In this document: positions 9,012 through 18,359 of the stretch, one piece after another
Numbering within the stretch: the stretch's first letter is position 1
Layout of the letters: each line of letters begins with the position of its first letter
Assembly: GCA_035502185.1 (NCBI GenBank)
Contig: DATJUT010000101.1
Location: 88,300 to 152,299, forward strand
DNA: 64,000 nucleotides
Direction of reading: 5' to 3'
Origin: Gemmatimonadales bacterium
GTDB lineage: Bacteria; Gemmatimonadota; Gemmatimonadetes; Gemmatimonadales; JACORV01
Notes under the pieces: model-generated
The model's database searches: none
Told to the model about the DNA's origin: nothing
Seen by the model: the letters and a program-made list of their open reading frames with translations, nothing else
Program-made: the position numbers and the translations under genes

Positions 9012-10580
9012 CTACTTCGGCGTGGCCCCCGGCTGGGGCCGCCGCAGGACCGCGACGGCGGCCGCGATTTCCGGGTCGCTGGCGACGAGCAGCTCCTCCG
9101 AGGCGTCCGGGCCCCACCTCACCTCGGCCGCCCGCGCCGCCATGTAACGCGCGATGCGCGCGCTCTGCGCGGAGTCGAGCTGCGCAGCGACGCCCAGCCG
9201 CCGGCGCACCCGGTCGAGGAGCGGGGGCAGCAGGCGGGCGGGCCACTGCGACGGATCGCCCGTCCAGGCGGCCCGGGCTGCCGCATCGGGCCGGAGGCTC
9301 TGCGCCACGCTGTCCGACACCGCGTCGTCGAAGCCGCTATCGGAGGCCGCCACGAACCAGCCCGGCAGGGAGGGCGGCGCCGGCAGGGCCGAGTCGGGCG
9401 CGATGCCGCCGCCCCCCCGCACGATCCGGCCCGAGTCGGTGCGGAGCGCCTCGGCCGTGTCGCCCGCGCTGCCGCCCTGGCCGGCGAGCGCTTCGTACTG
9501 CGCGACACTCAGGCCCTGATAGCGGCGCTGGATCACCCGGCCGCTCGGCGATGTGACGTAGGCGATCGTGAGCCACGCCTCGTCCTGGGCGGGCTGGATG
9601 AGGAACGGCCGCTGCACCAGAGCCTTGCCGAAGCTCCGGCGCCCCAGGATGACCGCCCGATCGTGATCCTGGAGCGAGCCGGCCACCGCCTCGGAGGCGG
9701 ACGCCGAATGCTCGTCGATCAGCACCACCAGGCGGGCATCGCGATACCGCCCGTTTCCCCGCACCAGGAACTCCCCGTTCGCCTCGGGATGCCGTCCCCG
9801 GGTGCGGAACGCCACCTGCCCGTCGGACAGGAAGATGGAGAGGACGTCCTGAGCGGCCACGAGCGCGCCGCCCGGATTCCCGCGCAGGTCGAGAATGACC
9901 CGGCGCGGACTCGCGCCCGTCGCGACGCGGTCGAGCGCGTCGCGCAGATCGGCACCGGCCTCCCGGTGGAATTCCGCGAGGCGGACGTAGCCGATCCCGT
10001 CGCCGAGGGTGCGCTCGCGAGTGACGCTTCTGGGCTTGATGTCCTGGTTGCGCAGCGTGAGCGAGACCGTGTCGGGCTCCAGGCGCGGCCCGCGCTCGAG
10101 GCGGAGCCGGACCCGGGTGCCCCGCTCGCCCACCAACCGCGACTGCACGACGTGCGCCTCGAGGCCGGCCACCGAGCTGTCGTTCACGGCCACGATCCGG
10201 TCTCCCGGCGCCACGTGGGCCCGCTCGGCCGCGCTTCCGGGAACCACCGCGGCCACCGTGATGACGCCCTCCACGGACTCGACGATGATACCCGTGGCGG
10301 CGAGCTGGCCGGCACGCCAGGCGTCGAGCCGCTCGGCCTGATCGTGCGCCAGGTAGTAGCTGTGCGGATCGAGCGAGGCCAGCATTCCCTCGATGGCACC
10401 GCGGACGAGATGCTGCGTCGTGACGGAGTCCACGTAGTTGACGCGGATCTGGTTGAGCAGGTCCGAGAAGGTCTGCAACAGCTGGTAGGTCGAGGCCTGA
10501 GCGCGGAGCGGCCGGGGCGCCGCCGCCACCAGGGCCGCGAGCAGCGCCGCGCGCGCGGCCGTGCGTCGAAGAGTGCCCAT
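9012..10580 (-). CDS. S41-family C-terminal processing peptidase
   Basis: A 522-residue periplasmic serine protease of the Ctp/Tsp type. A signal peptide (MGTLRRTAARAALLAALVAA) is followed by an N-terminal helical region (SDLLNQIRVNYVD, typical of CtpA), a PDZ domain (about residues 95-180; GIIVESVEGVITVAAVVPGSAAERA) and the S41 core. Catalytic Ser294 is the middle serine of SASASE and Lys319 is in FGKALVQ, 25 residues apart as in E. coli Tsp. A family-typical insertion and a long C-terminal extension follow. The start at 10580 was chosen because the signal peptide begins there and a likely -10 box ends 7 bases upstream; the longer GTG form at 10616 would add a non-signal stretch. Confidence 0.92.
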   Translation of the reverse strand: MGTLRRTAARAALLAALVAAAPRPLRAQASTYQLLQTFSDLLNQIRVNYVDSVTTQHLVRGAIEGMLASLDPHSYYLAHDQAERLDAWRAGQLAATGIIVESVEGVITVAAVVPGSAAERAHVAPGDRIVAVNDSSVAGLEAHVVQSRLVGERGTRVRLRLERGPRLEPDTVSLTLRNQDIKPRSVTRERTLGDGIGYVRLAEFHREAGADLRDALDRVATGASPRRVILDLRGNPGGALVAAQDVLSIFLSDGQVAFRTRGRHPEANGEFLVRGNGRYRDARLVVLIDEHSASASEAVAGSLQDHDRAVILGRRSFGKALVQRPFLIQPAQDEAWLTIAYVTSPSGRVIQRRYQGLSVAQYEALAGQGGSAGDTAEALRTDSGRIVRGGGGIAPDSALPAPPSLPGWFVAASDSGFDDAVSDSVAQSLRPDAAARAAWTGDPSQWPARLLPPLLDRVRRRLGVAAQLDSAQSARIARYMAARAAEVRWGPDASEELLVASDPEIAAAVAVLRRPQPGATPK

Positions 10581-10587
10581 GGCCGCT

Positions 10588-10616
10588 ATGGTAGGCGTCC
10601 AAGCGCGGCGGCGCAA
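10588..10616 (-). promoter_or_regulatory. Promoter giving a probably leaderless S41 protease mRNA
   Basis: On the minus strand TTGCGC (10616-10611) and TACCAT (10593-10588) are 17 bases apart. The -10 box ends 7 bases before the ATG, so transcription would start at or within a base or two of the start codon and there is no room for a Shine-Dalgarno. Confidence 0.4.
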
Positions 10617-10770
10617 ATCGCCTGCAGGAGCGCCCGCGGCCCACCGGCGCGACGCGCCGCTCCGGTGCCTTCGCCGTCCTCTCCCGGCGGCCCGATTGAC
10701 TTTCCACCGCTCGCCCGAAGAGCTTCAGACTTCCACCATTTGCCGTTTCGCGACGTTCCGGGAGCCTTCC

Positions 10771-13767
10771 GTGGCGAAGCCGCTCGCGCGCACCACCCCA
10801 TTCGAGATCGGTCCCTCCGGGTCTTCCCGCAGCCTCGACGCCGCCGGCGGGGACGGCGGCGTCGCCAGGCGCGACTTCCTGGCACGGCTCGGGCAGGCGG
10901 CGTGGGGTGCCGTGGCGCTGTCCCCGTGGCTGCGCCGCGCCCTGACCGCGGGGCCGGAGCGGGTTCCCCGGGCGGCCGGGGTGGGCGCGGCGACCGCAGC
11001 CCCGGCGGCGGAGGAGCTGCCGCCAGCCTTCCTCTCCGGCCTCCGGTGGCGAATGCTGGGCCCGTTCCGTGGCGGGCGCGTGGACGCCGTGGCCGGCGTG
11101 CCCGGCCGGCCGAACGAGTTCTACTTCGGCCACGTCAACGGCGGCGTGTGGAAGACGATCGACGGCGGCCGGGTGTGGAAGCCCGTCTTCGACGGTCAGC
11201 CGGTGGCCTCGGTCGGGGCGATGGCGGTGGCGCCGTCGGCGCCCGAGGTGATCTACGTCGGCACCGGCGAGTCCACGCTGCGTGACTCGGCCGGCTACGG
11301 CGACGGCGTCTACAAGTCAACCGACGGAGGCCGCTCCTGGACGCACTGCGGCCTCGAAGGCACCCAGCACGTCGGCAAGATCGCGGTGGATCCGCGCAAT
11401 CCGGACGTCGTGTTCGTCGCCGCCATCGGCTCGCTGTACGCGCCCAACGCCGAGCGCGGGCTCTACCGCTCCCGGGACGGCGGGCGCAGTTGGCAGAAGG
11501 TGCTCTCGGAGGACGAGAACGTCGGCGCCGTCGAAGTGGTGATCGACCCGTCCAATCCGCGCGTCGTGTACGCCGGGCTCTGGAACACGCGGCGCCCGCC
11601 CTGGTTCGTGTACGCGCCGACCAACGGCCCGGGCGGCGGGATCTACAAGTCGACCGACGGCGGCACCACGTGGAAGCGGCTCACGGCGGGGCTGCCGAAG
11701 GCTGGCATCGGCCGGACCGGCATCGCCGTCGCGCCGAGCAACCCGCGGCGCGTGTACGCGGTGGTCGACTGCCTTGAGCCGGAGCGCACCGCGCCTGCCG
11801 GCGAGGGGCCGGCCGCCGGGCCGGCGGCGGGCGCGGCGCCCGCGCCGGGCGCGGCCCCTCAGGGCGCTGCGCCGCCGCCTCCGGCACAGGGCGGCTTCTT
11901 CCGGTCGGACGACGGCGGTGCGACGTGGACGCGGCTGTCGTCGGACCAGATGCTGTGGGGGCGCGGCTGGTACTTCGAGAAGATCGCCGTGGATCCGAGG
12001 AACCCCGACGTCGTCTACGTCCCGAACGTCAACGTGAACCGCAGCATGGACGGCGGGCACACCTGGGTCGTGCTCCGCGGCTCGCCGGGCGGCGACGACT
12101 ACCACCAGGTCTGGATCTCGCCCGACGATCCCGAGACGCTGATCGTCGGGAGCGACCAGGGTGCGGTCATCACCCGGAACGCGCGCGCCGCCGATCCGCG
12201 GGACGTGACCTGGACGTCGTGGCTCAACCAGCCCACGGCGCAGATCTACCACGTGTCCGTGGACTACCGGTTTCCGTACTGGGTCACGGGTGCGCAGCAG
12301 GACAGCGGCACGGTGGCCGTGCGCTCGCGCGGCAAGTTCGGAGAGATCGCCGAGCGCGACTGGGAGCCGATGGGGGCGGCCGGCGAGAGCGGCTACACCG
12401 CCGGCGATCCGCTGCACCCGGGGATCGTCTACGGCGGGATGGGAACGCGGTGGGATCTCGAGACCAACGGCGCGGTGCCGGGCACCACGCCGCCGCAGAG
12501 CCCCGAGCCGGCGCGCGGCGACTGGACCCAGCCGCTGGTGCTTTCGCCCGCGGACCCGCACGCGCTGTACTACGCGAACCAGTTCCTGTTCAAGACGGCC
12601 GACGGGGCGCGGACCTGGAGGCGCATCAGCCCGGACCTCACGCGCCCGGATCCCGGCGCGCCGGCGAATCTCGATGCCGCGGCGACGAACGACACCGGCG
12701 GCAACGGCCGGCGCGGCGTGGTCTACACCATCGCGCCGTCGCCGGCGCTGGTGCCGCTGGTCTGGGTGGGGACGGACGACGGCTTGATCCAGCTCACGCT
12801 GGACGATGGCGCGACCTGGCGCGACGTCACGCCCCCGGCGCTCACGCCGTGGAGCCGCGTGACGATGGTGGAGGCGTCGCACGTGGACTTCAACACCGCG
12901 TACGCCAGCGTGGACCGGCACCAGCTGGGCGACTTCGCGCCATACCTGTACCGGACACGCGACCTCGGCCGGACCTGGGAGCGGATCGACACGGACCTCC
13001 CCGCCGGCGTGTACGTCCACACCGTCAAGGAGGACCCGGCGCGGCGCGGGCTGCTGTTCGCCGGCACCGAGCGCGGGGCGTTCGTCTCGCTCGACGACGG
13101 GGATCACTGGCAGCCGCTGCAGCTCAACCTGCCGGTCACGTCGGTGCGCGACTTCGCGATCTACGGCAACGACCTGATCGCGGCCACGCATGGCCGCGGG
13201 TTCTGGGTCGTGGACGACATCAGCCCGCTCCGGCAGGTGAGCGGCACGGCGCTCGCGGCCGATGCGTACCTGTTCAAGCCGGCCGACGCGGTCAACGTGC
13301 TGCAGGGCGGCGACGACGGCACGCCGCTTCAGAAGGACGAGCCGCAGGCGGCCAACCCCCCGAGCGGGGCGGCGATCGACTACTGGCTGCGGGCGGCGGC
13401 GACCGGGCCGGTGACCCTCGACATCCTGGATGCCGGCGGGACGCTGGTGAAGAGCTACTCGAGTGAGGCGCCGGCGGCGCCGGCCCCAGGCCGCGCGGCG
13501 GCGCAGGGGGAGGGGACGGGGGCGGCGGGCCTCGCTCGCGTGTCGCCGCTGTGGCAGAGCGCGGGCGAGCCGTTCTCGGCGTCGGCAGGGCTGCACCGCG
13601 TGGTGTGGAATCCCGTGCTCGAGGTGCGAGGTGCCCAGGGCGGCGGCGGACCCCGCCGCCAGGTGCGGCTCCTCACCGGCACGTTCACGGCGAAGCTCAC
13701 GGTGAACGGGCAGACGTACGCGCAGACGTTCACGGTTCAGCCGGACCCGAGATCGGGGACGAGGTAG
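10771..13767 (+). CDS. Tat-exported BNR/Asp-box beta-propeller protein (sortilin/VPS10-like)
   Basis: A 998-residue protein often annotated as 'glycosyl hydrolase' or WD40/YVTN/BNR-repeat protein. Many Asp boxes of the S-x-D-x-G-x-x-W type are visible (STDGGRSW, SRDGGRSW, STDGGTTW, SDDGGATW, TRDLGRTW, LDDGDHW), indicating one or two large beta propellers as in VPS10/sortilin or xyloglucanase folds. Arg33-Arg34 in VARRDFL followed by a hydrophobic stretch is a Tat-type signal. A low-complexity Ala/Pro/Gly linker spans about residues 343-372. The start is GTG at 10771 with GGGAG just upstream. No catalytic residues can be assigned. A paralogous protein lies at 58152-61412. Confidence 0.82.
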   Translation: MAKPLARTTPFEIGPSGSSRSLDAAGGDGGVARRDFLARLGQAAWGAVALSPWLRRALTAGPERVPRAAGVGAATAAPAAEELPPAFLSGLRWRMLGPFRGGRVDAVAGVPGRPNEFYFGHVNGGVWKTIDGGRVWKPVFDGQPVASVGAMAVAPSAPEVIYVGTGESTLRDSAGYGDGVYKSTDGGRSWTHCGLEGTQHVGKIAVDPRNPDVVFVAAIGSLYAPNAERGLYRSRDGGRSWQKVLSEDENVGAVEVVIDPSNPRVVYAGLWNTRRPPWFVYAPTNGPGGGIYKSTDGGTTWKRLTAGLPKAGIGRTGIAVAPSNPRRVYAVVDCLEPERTAPAGEGPAAGPAAGAAPAPGAAPQGAAPPPPAQGGFFRSDDGGATWTRLSSDQMLWGRGWYFEKIAVDPRNPDVVYVPNVNVNRSMDGGHTWVVLRGSPGGDDYHQVWISPDDPETLIVGSDQGAVITRNARAADPRDVTWTSWLNQPTAQIYHVSVDYRFPYWVTGAQQDSGTVAVRSRGKFGEIAERDWEPMGAAGESGYTAGDPLHPGIVYGGMGTRWDLETNGAVPGTTPPQSPEPARGDWTQPLVLSPADPHALYYANQFLFKTADGARTWRRISPDLTRPDPGAPANLDAAATNDTGGNGRRGVVYTIAPSPALVPLVWVGTDDGLIQLTLDDGATWRDVTPPALTPWSRVTMVEASHVDFNTAYASVDRHQLGDFAPYLYRTRDLGRTWERIDTDLPAGVYVHTVKEDPARRGLLFAGTERGAFVSLDDGDHWQPLQLNLPVTSVRDFAIYGNDLIAATHGRGFWVVDDISPLRQVSGTALAADAYLFKPADAVNVLQGGDDGTPLQKDEPQAANPPSGAAIDYWLRAAATGPVTLDILDAGGTLVKSYSSEAPAAPAPGRAAAQGEGTGAAGLARVSPLWQSAGEPFSASAGLHRVVWNPVLEVRGAQGGGGPRRQVRLLTGTFTAKLTVNGQTYAQTFTVQPDPRSGTR

Positions 13768-13794
13768 GCGGGGCGGGGGGGGGAGACGGCAGGG

Positions 13795-13823
13795 GCGCGC
13801 GGCCCGGCGTGAGCCGGGCGCGC
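13795..13823. terminator. Bidirectional terminator-like hairpin
   Basis: A GC-rich stem (GCGCGC..CCCGGC paired with GCCGGGCGCGC, loop GTGA) lies in the 60-base gap between two convergent genes. There is no T tract on either side, so an intrinsic terminator is only probable. Confidence 0.45.
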
Positions 13824-13827
13824 CGGA

Positions 13828-16134
13828 TCAGTACAGCAGCTGGTAGTTGAGGCGGAAGCCGCGCCCGGGCTGCGGGACGAAGTCCTTGATCACCGACAGG
13901 TTGTCGCGATACACGCGGTCGAAGACGTTGTCGCAGTGGAGGCTGATCTCGGATACCAGGCCGCGGTGCACCAGCCGCAGGCCGGCCCCGAGGTTGACGA
14001 CGCCGTAGCCCGCCGTTGGCGTATCGCCGTCGCCGAGCCTGGTCTGGCGCGCGGCCCCGCGCCACTCGACCATCCCCATCCAGGTGCTGCTCTGGTACGT
14101 CGCGCGCAACAGGCCCCTCAGGGGCGGCGTGAACGGCAGAGGCACGTCGTTCTGCGTGTCCTGCGCGTTGACGTAGTCGGAGCCGGCATGCAGGGCCAGG
14201 TGCGACGCGAGCTGCGCGGTCACGGTCGCCTCGAACCCGGCCAGCCGTGCGCGCGTGGCGGCGAACTGGCGCACCGGGAACCCCTGGATCGTGTCGCCGC
14301 GCAGGAACCCGTAGATGTAGTGGTCGATGGCGTTCAGATACGGTGACACCTCGAAGACGATGGGCCCCAGCTCGCCCTTGAGCGAGGCGTCGAGCCCCAG
14401 GCCCGTCTCGGGGCCCAGGCTCGCCGTGCCGATCGAGTAGGTCCCGCTCGCCGCGTCGAGCCCGTTGGCGAACAGCTCCTGCACCGTGGGCGCGCGGAAC
14501 GAGCGCGCCACGCCGAGCGAGACCGTCAGCTGCGAGCCGAGCCGGCGGATGGCGCCGAGCGAGGCCGTCACGGCGTTCGACAGCCGCGACTCGTCCAGGG
14601 TCCGAAACACCGAGTCGGTGGACTGCGGGTAGGGGCGGGTCTGGATCCGGTTGTAGTCGAACCTGAGACCCGCCTGGAGCCGCGTCGCCGGCGTGGCCTG
14701 GTACTCCTCGTACGCGAACGCGGCCAGGCCGGTCGTGACCGAGTTGGGTCCCAGCGGCTGGTCGCCCTCGATCGTCAGGTTCTGGACGTCGGTCCAGAGC
14801 CCGAGCGTGCCGCTCAGGGCGCCGGGCCGCTGCTGGAGCTGCAGCGTCGCGTTGAGCTCGCGCTTGTGGAAGTGATTGGCCTGCGGATCCGACACGCCGG
14901 TGGAATCCTCGGCGGTCGGGTACTCGGAGTGGTTGTAGTCGTTGTAGCTCGCGTCGAGCCTGAGCCGGTCCACCACAACGCCGCCCGCGTTGATCAGGCT
15001 CCGCAGCTCCAGGGTGTTGCGCCGCTGGGCGATGCGCGACGTGGTGGGCGGGACGTTGATCCAGTCGGGGTTCGGCGGCACGCCGGGGATGCCGTAGTTC
15101 ATCTCATAGTGGTTGCCGCCGACGCCGATCATCCCGAAGTCGCCCTGATACGACCAGCCGACGCCGACCTCGCCGCTGTGGTCGAAGGACTGGGGGATCC
15201 GGTCGAGGGCGAACGTCGCCCCGGTCCCGGGATCGGTGTAGCTGCCCGAGGGAATGCGGATGTCGGAGGACCGCAGCCCCCCGGCCGAGAGCCGGAACGC
15301 GGCGTGGGAGCCGCTGACGACCGTGTTCACGTACCCCGACATCTCGTTGCTCACGCTGTTGCCTTCCAGCGCGACCGTGCCCGATACCGGATGATCCGCG
15401 AGCGTGGGCACGAAGTTGGTGATCACGTTCACCAGCCCGCCGAGGGTGTTGGGCCCGTACAGGATCGTCGCCGGGCCCCGCACCACGTCGACCTGCGCGA
15501 TGCCCATGGCGTCGACGGGCGTGGCATGCGCCGGATCGTAGGTCGCGATGTCGCCCATCCTGAGCCCGTTCTCCAGGACCAGCACCTCGTTGTCACCCAG
15601 CCCGCGGATGATCGGCCGGGCCGGCGCGGAGCCGTTGCCGCGCACGCTCACCCCGGGCAGATCGGAGATCTTCTCGGCGAAGCTCGTGCCCGGGCTGTTG
15701 TCGAACGCGAGGCGCGACGTGGACACGACCGGCTGGTACAGCTCGTCGGTCGGGCGAGCCGTGGGGGACGCGGTGACGGTGATCTCGCGGAGCGGCACGG
15801 CGGACTCCCGGAGATCGAACGCGACGGTCGCCGTGGCCGCCTCCACCTGCACCGTGTCCGTGGCCGACGCGAAGCCGGTGGCGCTCACGAAGATCCGGTA
15901 CGTGCCCCGGGGCACGTTCGCGAACCGGAAGGTGCCTTGGCCGCCCGTGCGCTCGACCCGGTCGAGCTCGAGGAGCCGCACGGCGGCACCCACGACCGGG
16001 GTGCCCCGGCTGGCCACGCTGCCGGCGACGCTCTGGGCGCGGAGGACCGCGGCGCCGGGCGCCAGCGCGGCGAGCGCGGTCAGGAGAACACGGGCCATCG
16101 TCGGAGCGCGATTGGGCACGAGGACTCTCCGCAT
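13828..16134 (-). CDS. TonB-dependent outer-membrane receptor
   Basis: A 768-residue receptor (756 if started at the ATG at 16098, which begins a cleaner signal peptide, MARVLLTALAALAPG). After the signal comes a carboxypeptidase regulatory-like domain (about residues 37-115), then the plug domain with DLPGVSVRGNGSAPARPIIRGLG and VDVVRGPATILYGPNTLGGLVNVI, and a beta barrel ending in an aromatic residue (NYQLLY). The plug resembles siderophore, metal and vitamin receptors of the FecA/ZnuD type more than SusC. The substrate is unknown. It is divergent from malQ over a 200-base region, so it could transport a maltodextrin-linked substrate; that is only inference. No cobalamin riboswitch was recognised upstream. 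Confidence 0.9.
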   Translation of the reverse strand: MRRVLVPNRAPTMARVLLTALAALAPGAAVLRAQSVAGSVASRGTPVVGAAVRLLELDRVERTGGQGTFRFANVPRGTYRIFVSATGFASATDTVQVEAATATVAFDLRESAVPLREITVTASPTARPTDELYQPVVSTSRLAFDNSPGTSFAEKISDLPGVSVRGNGSAPARPIIRGLGDNEVLVLENGLRMGDIATYDPAHATPVDAMGIAQVDVVRGPATILYGPNTLGGLVNVITNFVPTLADHPVSGTVALEGNSVSNEMSGYVNTVVSGSHAAFRLSAGGLRSSDIRIPSGSYTDPGTGATFALDRIPQSFDHSGEVGVGWSYQGDFGMIGVGGNHYEMNYGIPGVPPNPDWINVPPTTSRIAQRRNTLELRSLINAGGVVVDRLRLDASYNDYNHSEYPTAEDSTGVSDPQANHFHKRELNATLQLQQRPGALSGTLGLWTDVQNLTIEGDQPLGPNSVTTGLAAFAYEEYQATPATRLQAGLRFDYNRIQTRPYPQSTDSVFRTLDESRLSNAVTASLGAIRRLGSQLTVSLGVARSFRAPTVQELFANGLDAASGTYSIGTASLGPETGLGLDASLKGELGPIVFEVSPYLNAIDHYIYGFLRGDTIQGFPVRQFAATRARLAGFEATVTAQLASHLALHAGSDYVNAQDTQNDVPLPFTPPLRGLLRATYQSSTWMGMVEWRGAARQTRLGDGDTPTAGYGVVNLGAGLRLVHRGLVSEISLHCDNVFDRVYRDNLSVIKDFVPQPGRGFRLNYQLLY

Positions 16135-16234
16135 CGGGTGCTGGCCGGCCGCGGGCCGGTATTCCCGGTTACGGCCGACGGACCGGAAGTGTTGCGCCGG
16201 GCAGCCGCGCCAGGCAAGGACGCGACTCGCTGGC

Positions 16235-16277
16235 TTGACTCCCGCCCCGGTGCGGGCAACGCTTATCCCGTTCCGGT
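16235..16277 (+). promoter_or_regulatory. Promoter/operator element A upstream of malQ (shared with the symporter gene)
   Basis: TTGACT (16235-16240), a 17-base spacer and AACGCT (16258-16263) form a promoter. The element also contains GCGGGCAACGCTT and a downstream GTTCCGGT. Nearly the same 42-43 bases occur at 21788-21829 before the sugar symporter gene. The identity extends through the spacer, beyond what two promoter boxes need, so a shared operator is likely. Confidence 0.55.
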
Positions 16278-16334
16278 CTCCTCCACGGCCCCTACGCGGA
16301 ACCCGGTCACTGCCCTCGTGCGCACCTGCACCCC

Positions 16335-18248
16335 ATGGATGAGCTGAAGGCCCTCCGCGCCCTCGCCACGGCGCTGGGCGTCCACGTCCGCTACACGGAT
16401 GGCCTTGGCAGGCGGATCGTCGTGGCGCCCGAGACGCTGATGCGCGTATGCGCCGCGTTGGGGGCCCCGGTCGCGAGGCCGGGCGATGCGCCCGACGCGT
16501 TGCGGGCGCGGAAGGACGCCGCGAAAAGCGGGCTCCTGCCGCCAGTCGTGGTCGCCTGGGGCGGCGCGCTGCCGCCGCTCGCCCTGCGGGTCGCCGGCCC
16601 CGTGCGCGCGGAGCTGCGCCTGGAAGGCGGCGACGTCGTCCCGCTCAGGCTCTCCGGCGGCAGGCTCCGGGCGGCCCGTCGGCTCCCCTTCGGCTACCAC
16701 CGGCTCACGGCCGAGGCCGGGCGCCGCAGCGCGGCCTGCACGGTCATCGCCGCGCCCGAGCGGGCGTGGCACCGGCCGGGATCGCACCGGAGCTGGGGCG
16801 TGGGCACCCACCTCGCCGCGCTTCGCTCGGCGCGCAGCCGCTCGCTCGGGGACCTCCAGGACCTGGAATCGCTGTGCCGCTGGGTGAGGGACCGCGGGGG
16901 CGATCTCGTCACCGTGCTGCCGCTCAGTCCCACGTTCAACACCGAGCCGGCGGAGCCAAGCCCCTACTCGGGCGTGAGCCGCCTGTTCTGGTCGGAGCTG
17001 ATCCTCGATCTCGGGGAGGGCCACCGGCCGACCGCCGCCCCGGCCACGCTGGACGTAGCGCGGGCCGACGCCGAGGTGCGCGCGGCGCTGGTGGCGCGGG
17101 CGGTGCCGATCCCCTCGCCCGTCGACCCCGAGCTGCTGCGCTACGCGCGCTTCCGCGGCGCGCAGGCCCGGTTGGGCAGGAACTGGCGGGACTGGCCGGC
17201 CGCGGCACGGGCGGGGACGCCGCAGCCCGGGCACGTGGATGCCGGCGAAGAGCGGTTCCACCTGGTGGCCCAGACACTGGTGCGCCGGCAGCTCCACGAC
17301 CTCCGCGGCCGGCTGGAAAAGGACGGGATGCGCCTGGGGCTCGACCTCGCGGTGGGCGTGCACCCGGACGGGTACGATCCCTGGTCCCGGCAGACGCTGT
17401 TCGGCGACGGGATGTCGGTGGGCGCCCCTCCCGACCTGGGCTTCCCGAGCGGGCAGGACTGGGGCTTCGCGCCGGTGCTTCCGGAGGCGTCCCGCCGCGA
17501 GGGGCACCAGTACCTGGCGGCCTCCATCGCCCACCAGGCGGAGCTGGCCGGCGTGTTGCGGGTGGACCACATCATGGCCTGGACGCGCCTCTACTGGATC
17601 CCGCACGGCTTCGGATTGCACGAGGGTACCTACGTCTCGTACCCTGCCGATGAGCTGTTCGCCATCCTCACCCTCGAGTCGCACCGCGGCCGCTGCGAGG
17701 TCGTCGGTGAGAACCTCGGCAACGTGCCCCGCGAGATCGACGAGGCGCTGCCGCGCCGTCGCATCTGGGGCATGTACCTGGCGCAGTTCCAGGCGTCGAA
17801 GGACCCTCGCATCGCGCCGCCCGGTGCCAGGGACATGGCCCTGGTCGGCACGCACGACACGCCCACCTTCGCGGGGTGGCTCCTGGGCGCGGACATTGCC
17901 GAGCGAATCCGATACGGCCTCCTCGCGCAGTCCGCGGAGGCCGGCGTCCGCGAGGAGCGGGCGCGGGCCACCGAGCGGCTCGCCCAGCGTCTGCACGGCC
18001 GGTTGGACCAGCCCCGGGCCCTGCTGACCCGCCTGCTGGAGTGGCTCGGCCGCTCGCGGAGCCCGCTGGTCGTGCCGTGGCTCGAGGACTTCTGGCTCGA
18101 GGAGCGCGGCGTGAACCTCCCCGGCACCCCGTCGTCGGTGCGCCCGAACTGGCAGGGCCCGATGCGGCTGCTGCTCGACGAGATCGTCGCCGACCCCCAG
18201 ATCGACGCGCTGGCCCGCCGACTCGAGGGTGCGCGACACCACGAGTGA
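16335..18248 (+). CDS. malQ: 4-alpha-glucanotransferase (amylomaltase, GH77)
   Basis: A 637-residue cytosolic enzyme without signal peptide that transfers maltosyl and longer alpha-1,4-glucan chains, releasing glucose and disproportionating maltodextrins. The GH77 barrel shows SPYSGVSR, an invariant substrate loop. It carries the three catalytic acids: Asp411 in RVDHIMAW (nucleophile), Glu459 in GENLG (acid/base) and Asp508 in THDTPT. The N-terminal 150 residues are the extra beta domain of the bacterial MalQ type. The ATG at 16335 has no Shine-Dalgarno. The leader of about 65 bases starts from the shared promoter element. It is followed after 111 bases by a kinase gene with its own promoter. 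Confidence 0.93.
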   Translation: MDELKALRALATALGVHVRYTDGLGRRIVVAPETLMRVCAALGAPVARPGDAPDALRARKDAAKSGLLPPVVVAWGGALPPLALRVAGPVRAELRLEGGDVVPLRLSGGRLRAARRLPFGYHRLTAEAGRRSAACTVIAAPERAWHRPGSHRSWGVGTHLAALRSARSRSLGDLQDLESLCRWVRDRGGDLVTVLPLSPTFNTEPAEPSPYSGVSRLFWSELILDLGEGHRPTAAPATLDVARADAEVRAALVARAVPIPSPVDPELLRYARFRGAQARLGRNWRDWPAAARAGTPQPGHVDAGEERFHLVAQTLVRRQLHDLRGRLEKDGMRLGLDLAVGVHPDGYDPWSRQTLFGDGMSVGAPPDLGFPSGQDWGFAPVLPEASRREGHQYLAASIAHQAELAGVLRVDHIMAWTRLYWIPHGFGLHEGTYVSYPADELFAILTLESHRGRCEVVGENLGNVPREIDEALPRRRIWGMYLAQFQASKDPRIAPPGARDMALVGTHDTPTFAGWLLGADIAERIRYGLLAQSAEAGVREERARATERLAQRLHGRLDQPRALLTRLLEWLGRSRSPLVVPWLEDFWLEERGVNLPGTPSSVRPNWQGPMRLLLDEIVADPQIDALARRLEGARHHE

Positions 18249-18345
18249 ACCTCGGCGGAAGGCCGCGACCGGCGCCGGACGTGCCGCGCGCCGACCGTCC
18301 GGTTCCGTTCTGCCGCGCTGCTGGCCGGTCGCCCCGCGGGCGTCC

Positions 18346-18351
18346 TATATT
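18346..18351 (+). promoter_or_regulatory. -10 box for the propeller kinase; probable leaderless start
   Basis: TATATT ends 8 bases before the ATG at 18360, so the transcript probably begins at or next to the start codon. A weak -35 candidate (CTGGCC) lies about 19 bases upstream. No Shine-Dalgarno is present. Confidence 0.4.
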
Positions 18352-18359
18352 CACGGGCG

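Noticed and set aside
16135-16334. A possible cobalamin riboswitch upstream of the TonB receptor.
   Set aside because: The conserved B12-box elements (the GGGAA, GGTG and CCCCGC-ACTG blocks) could not be found in order; the fragment that looked similar is the malQ promoter element.
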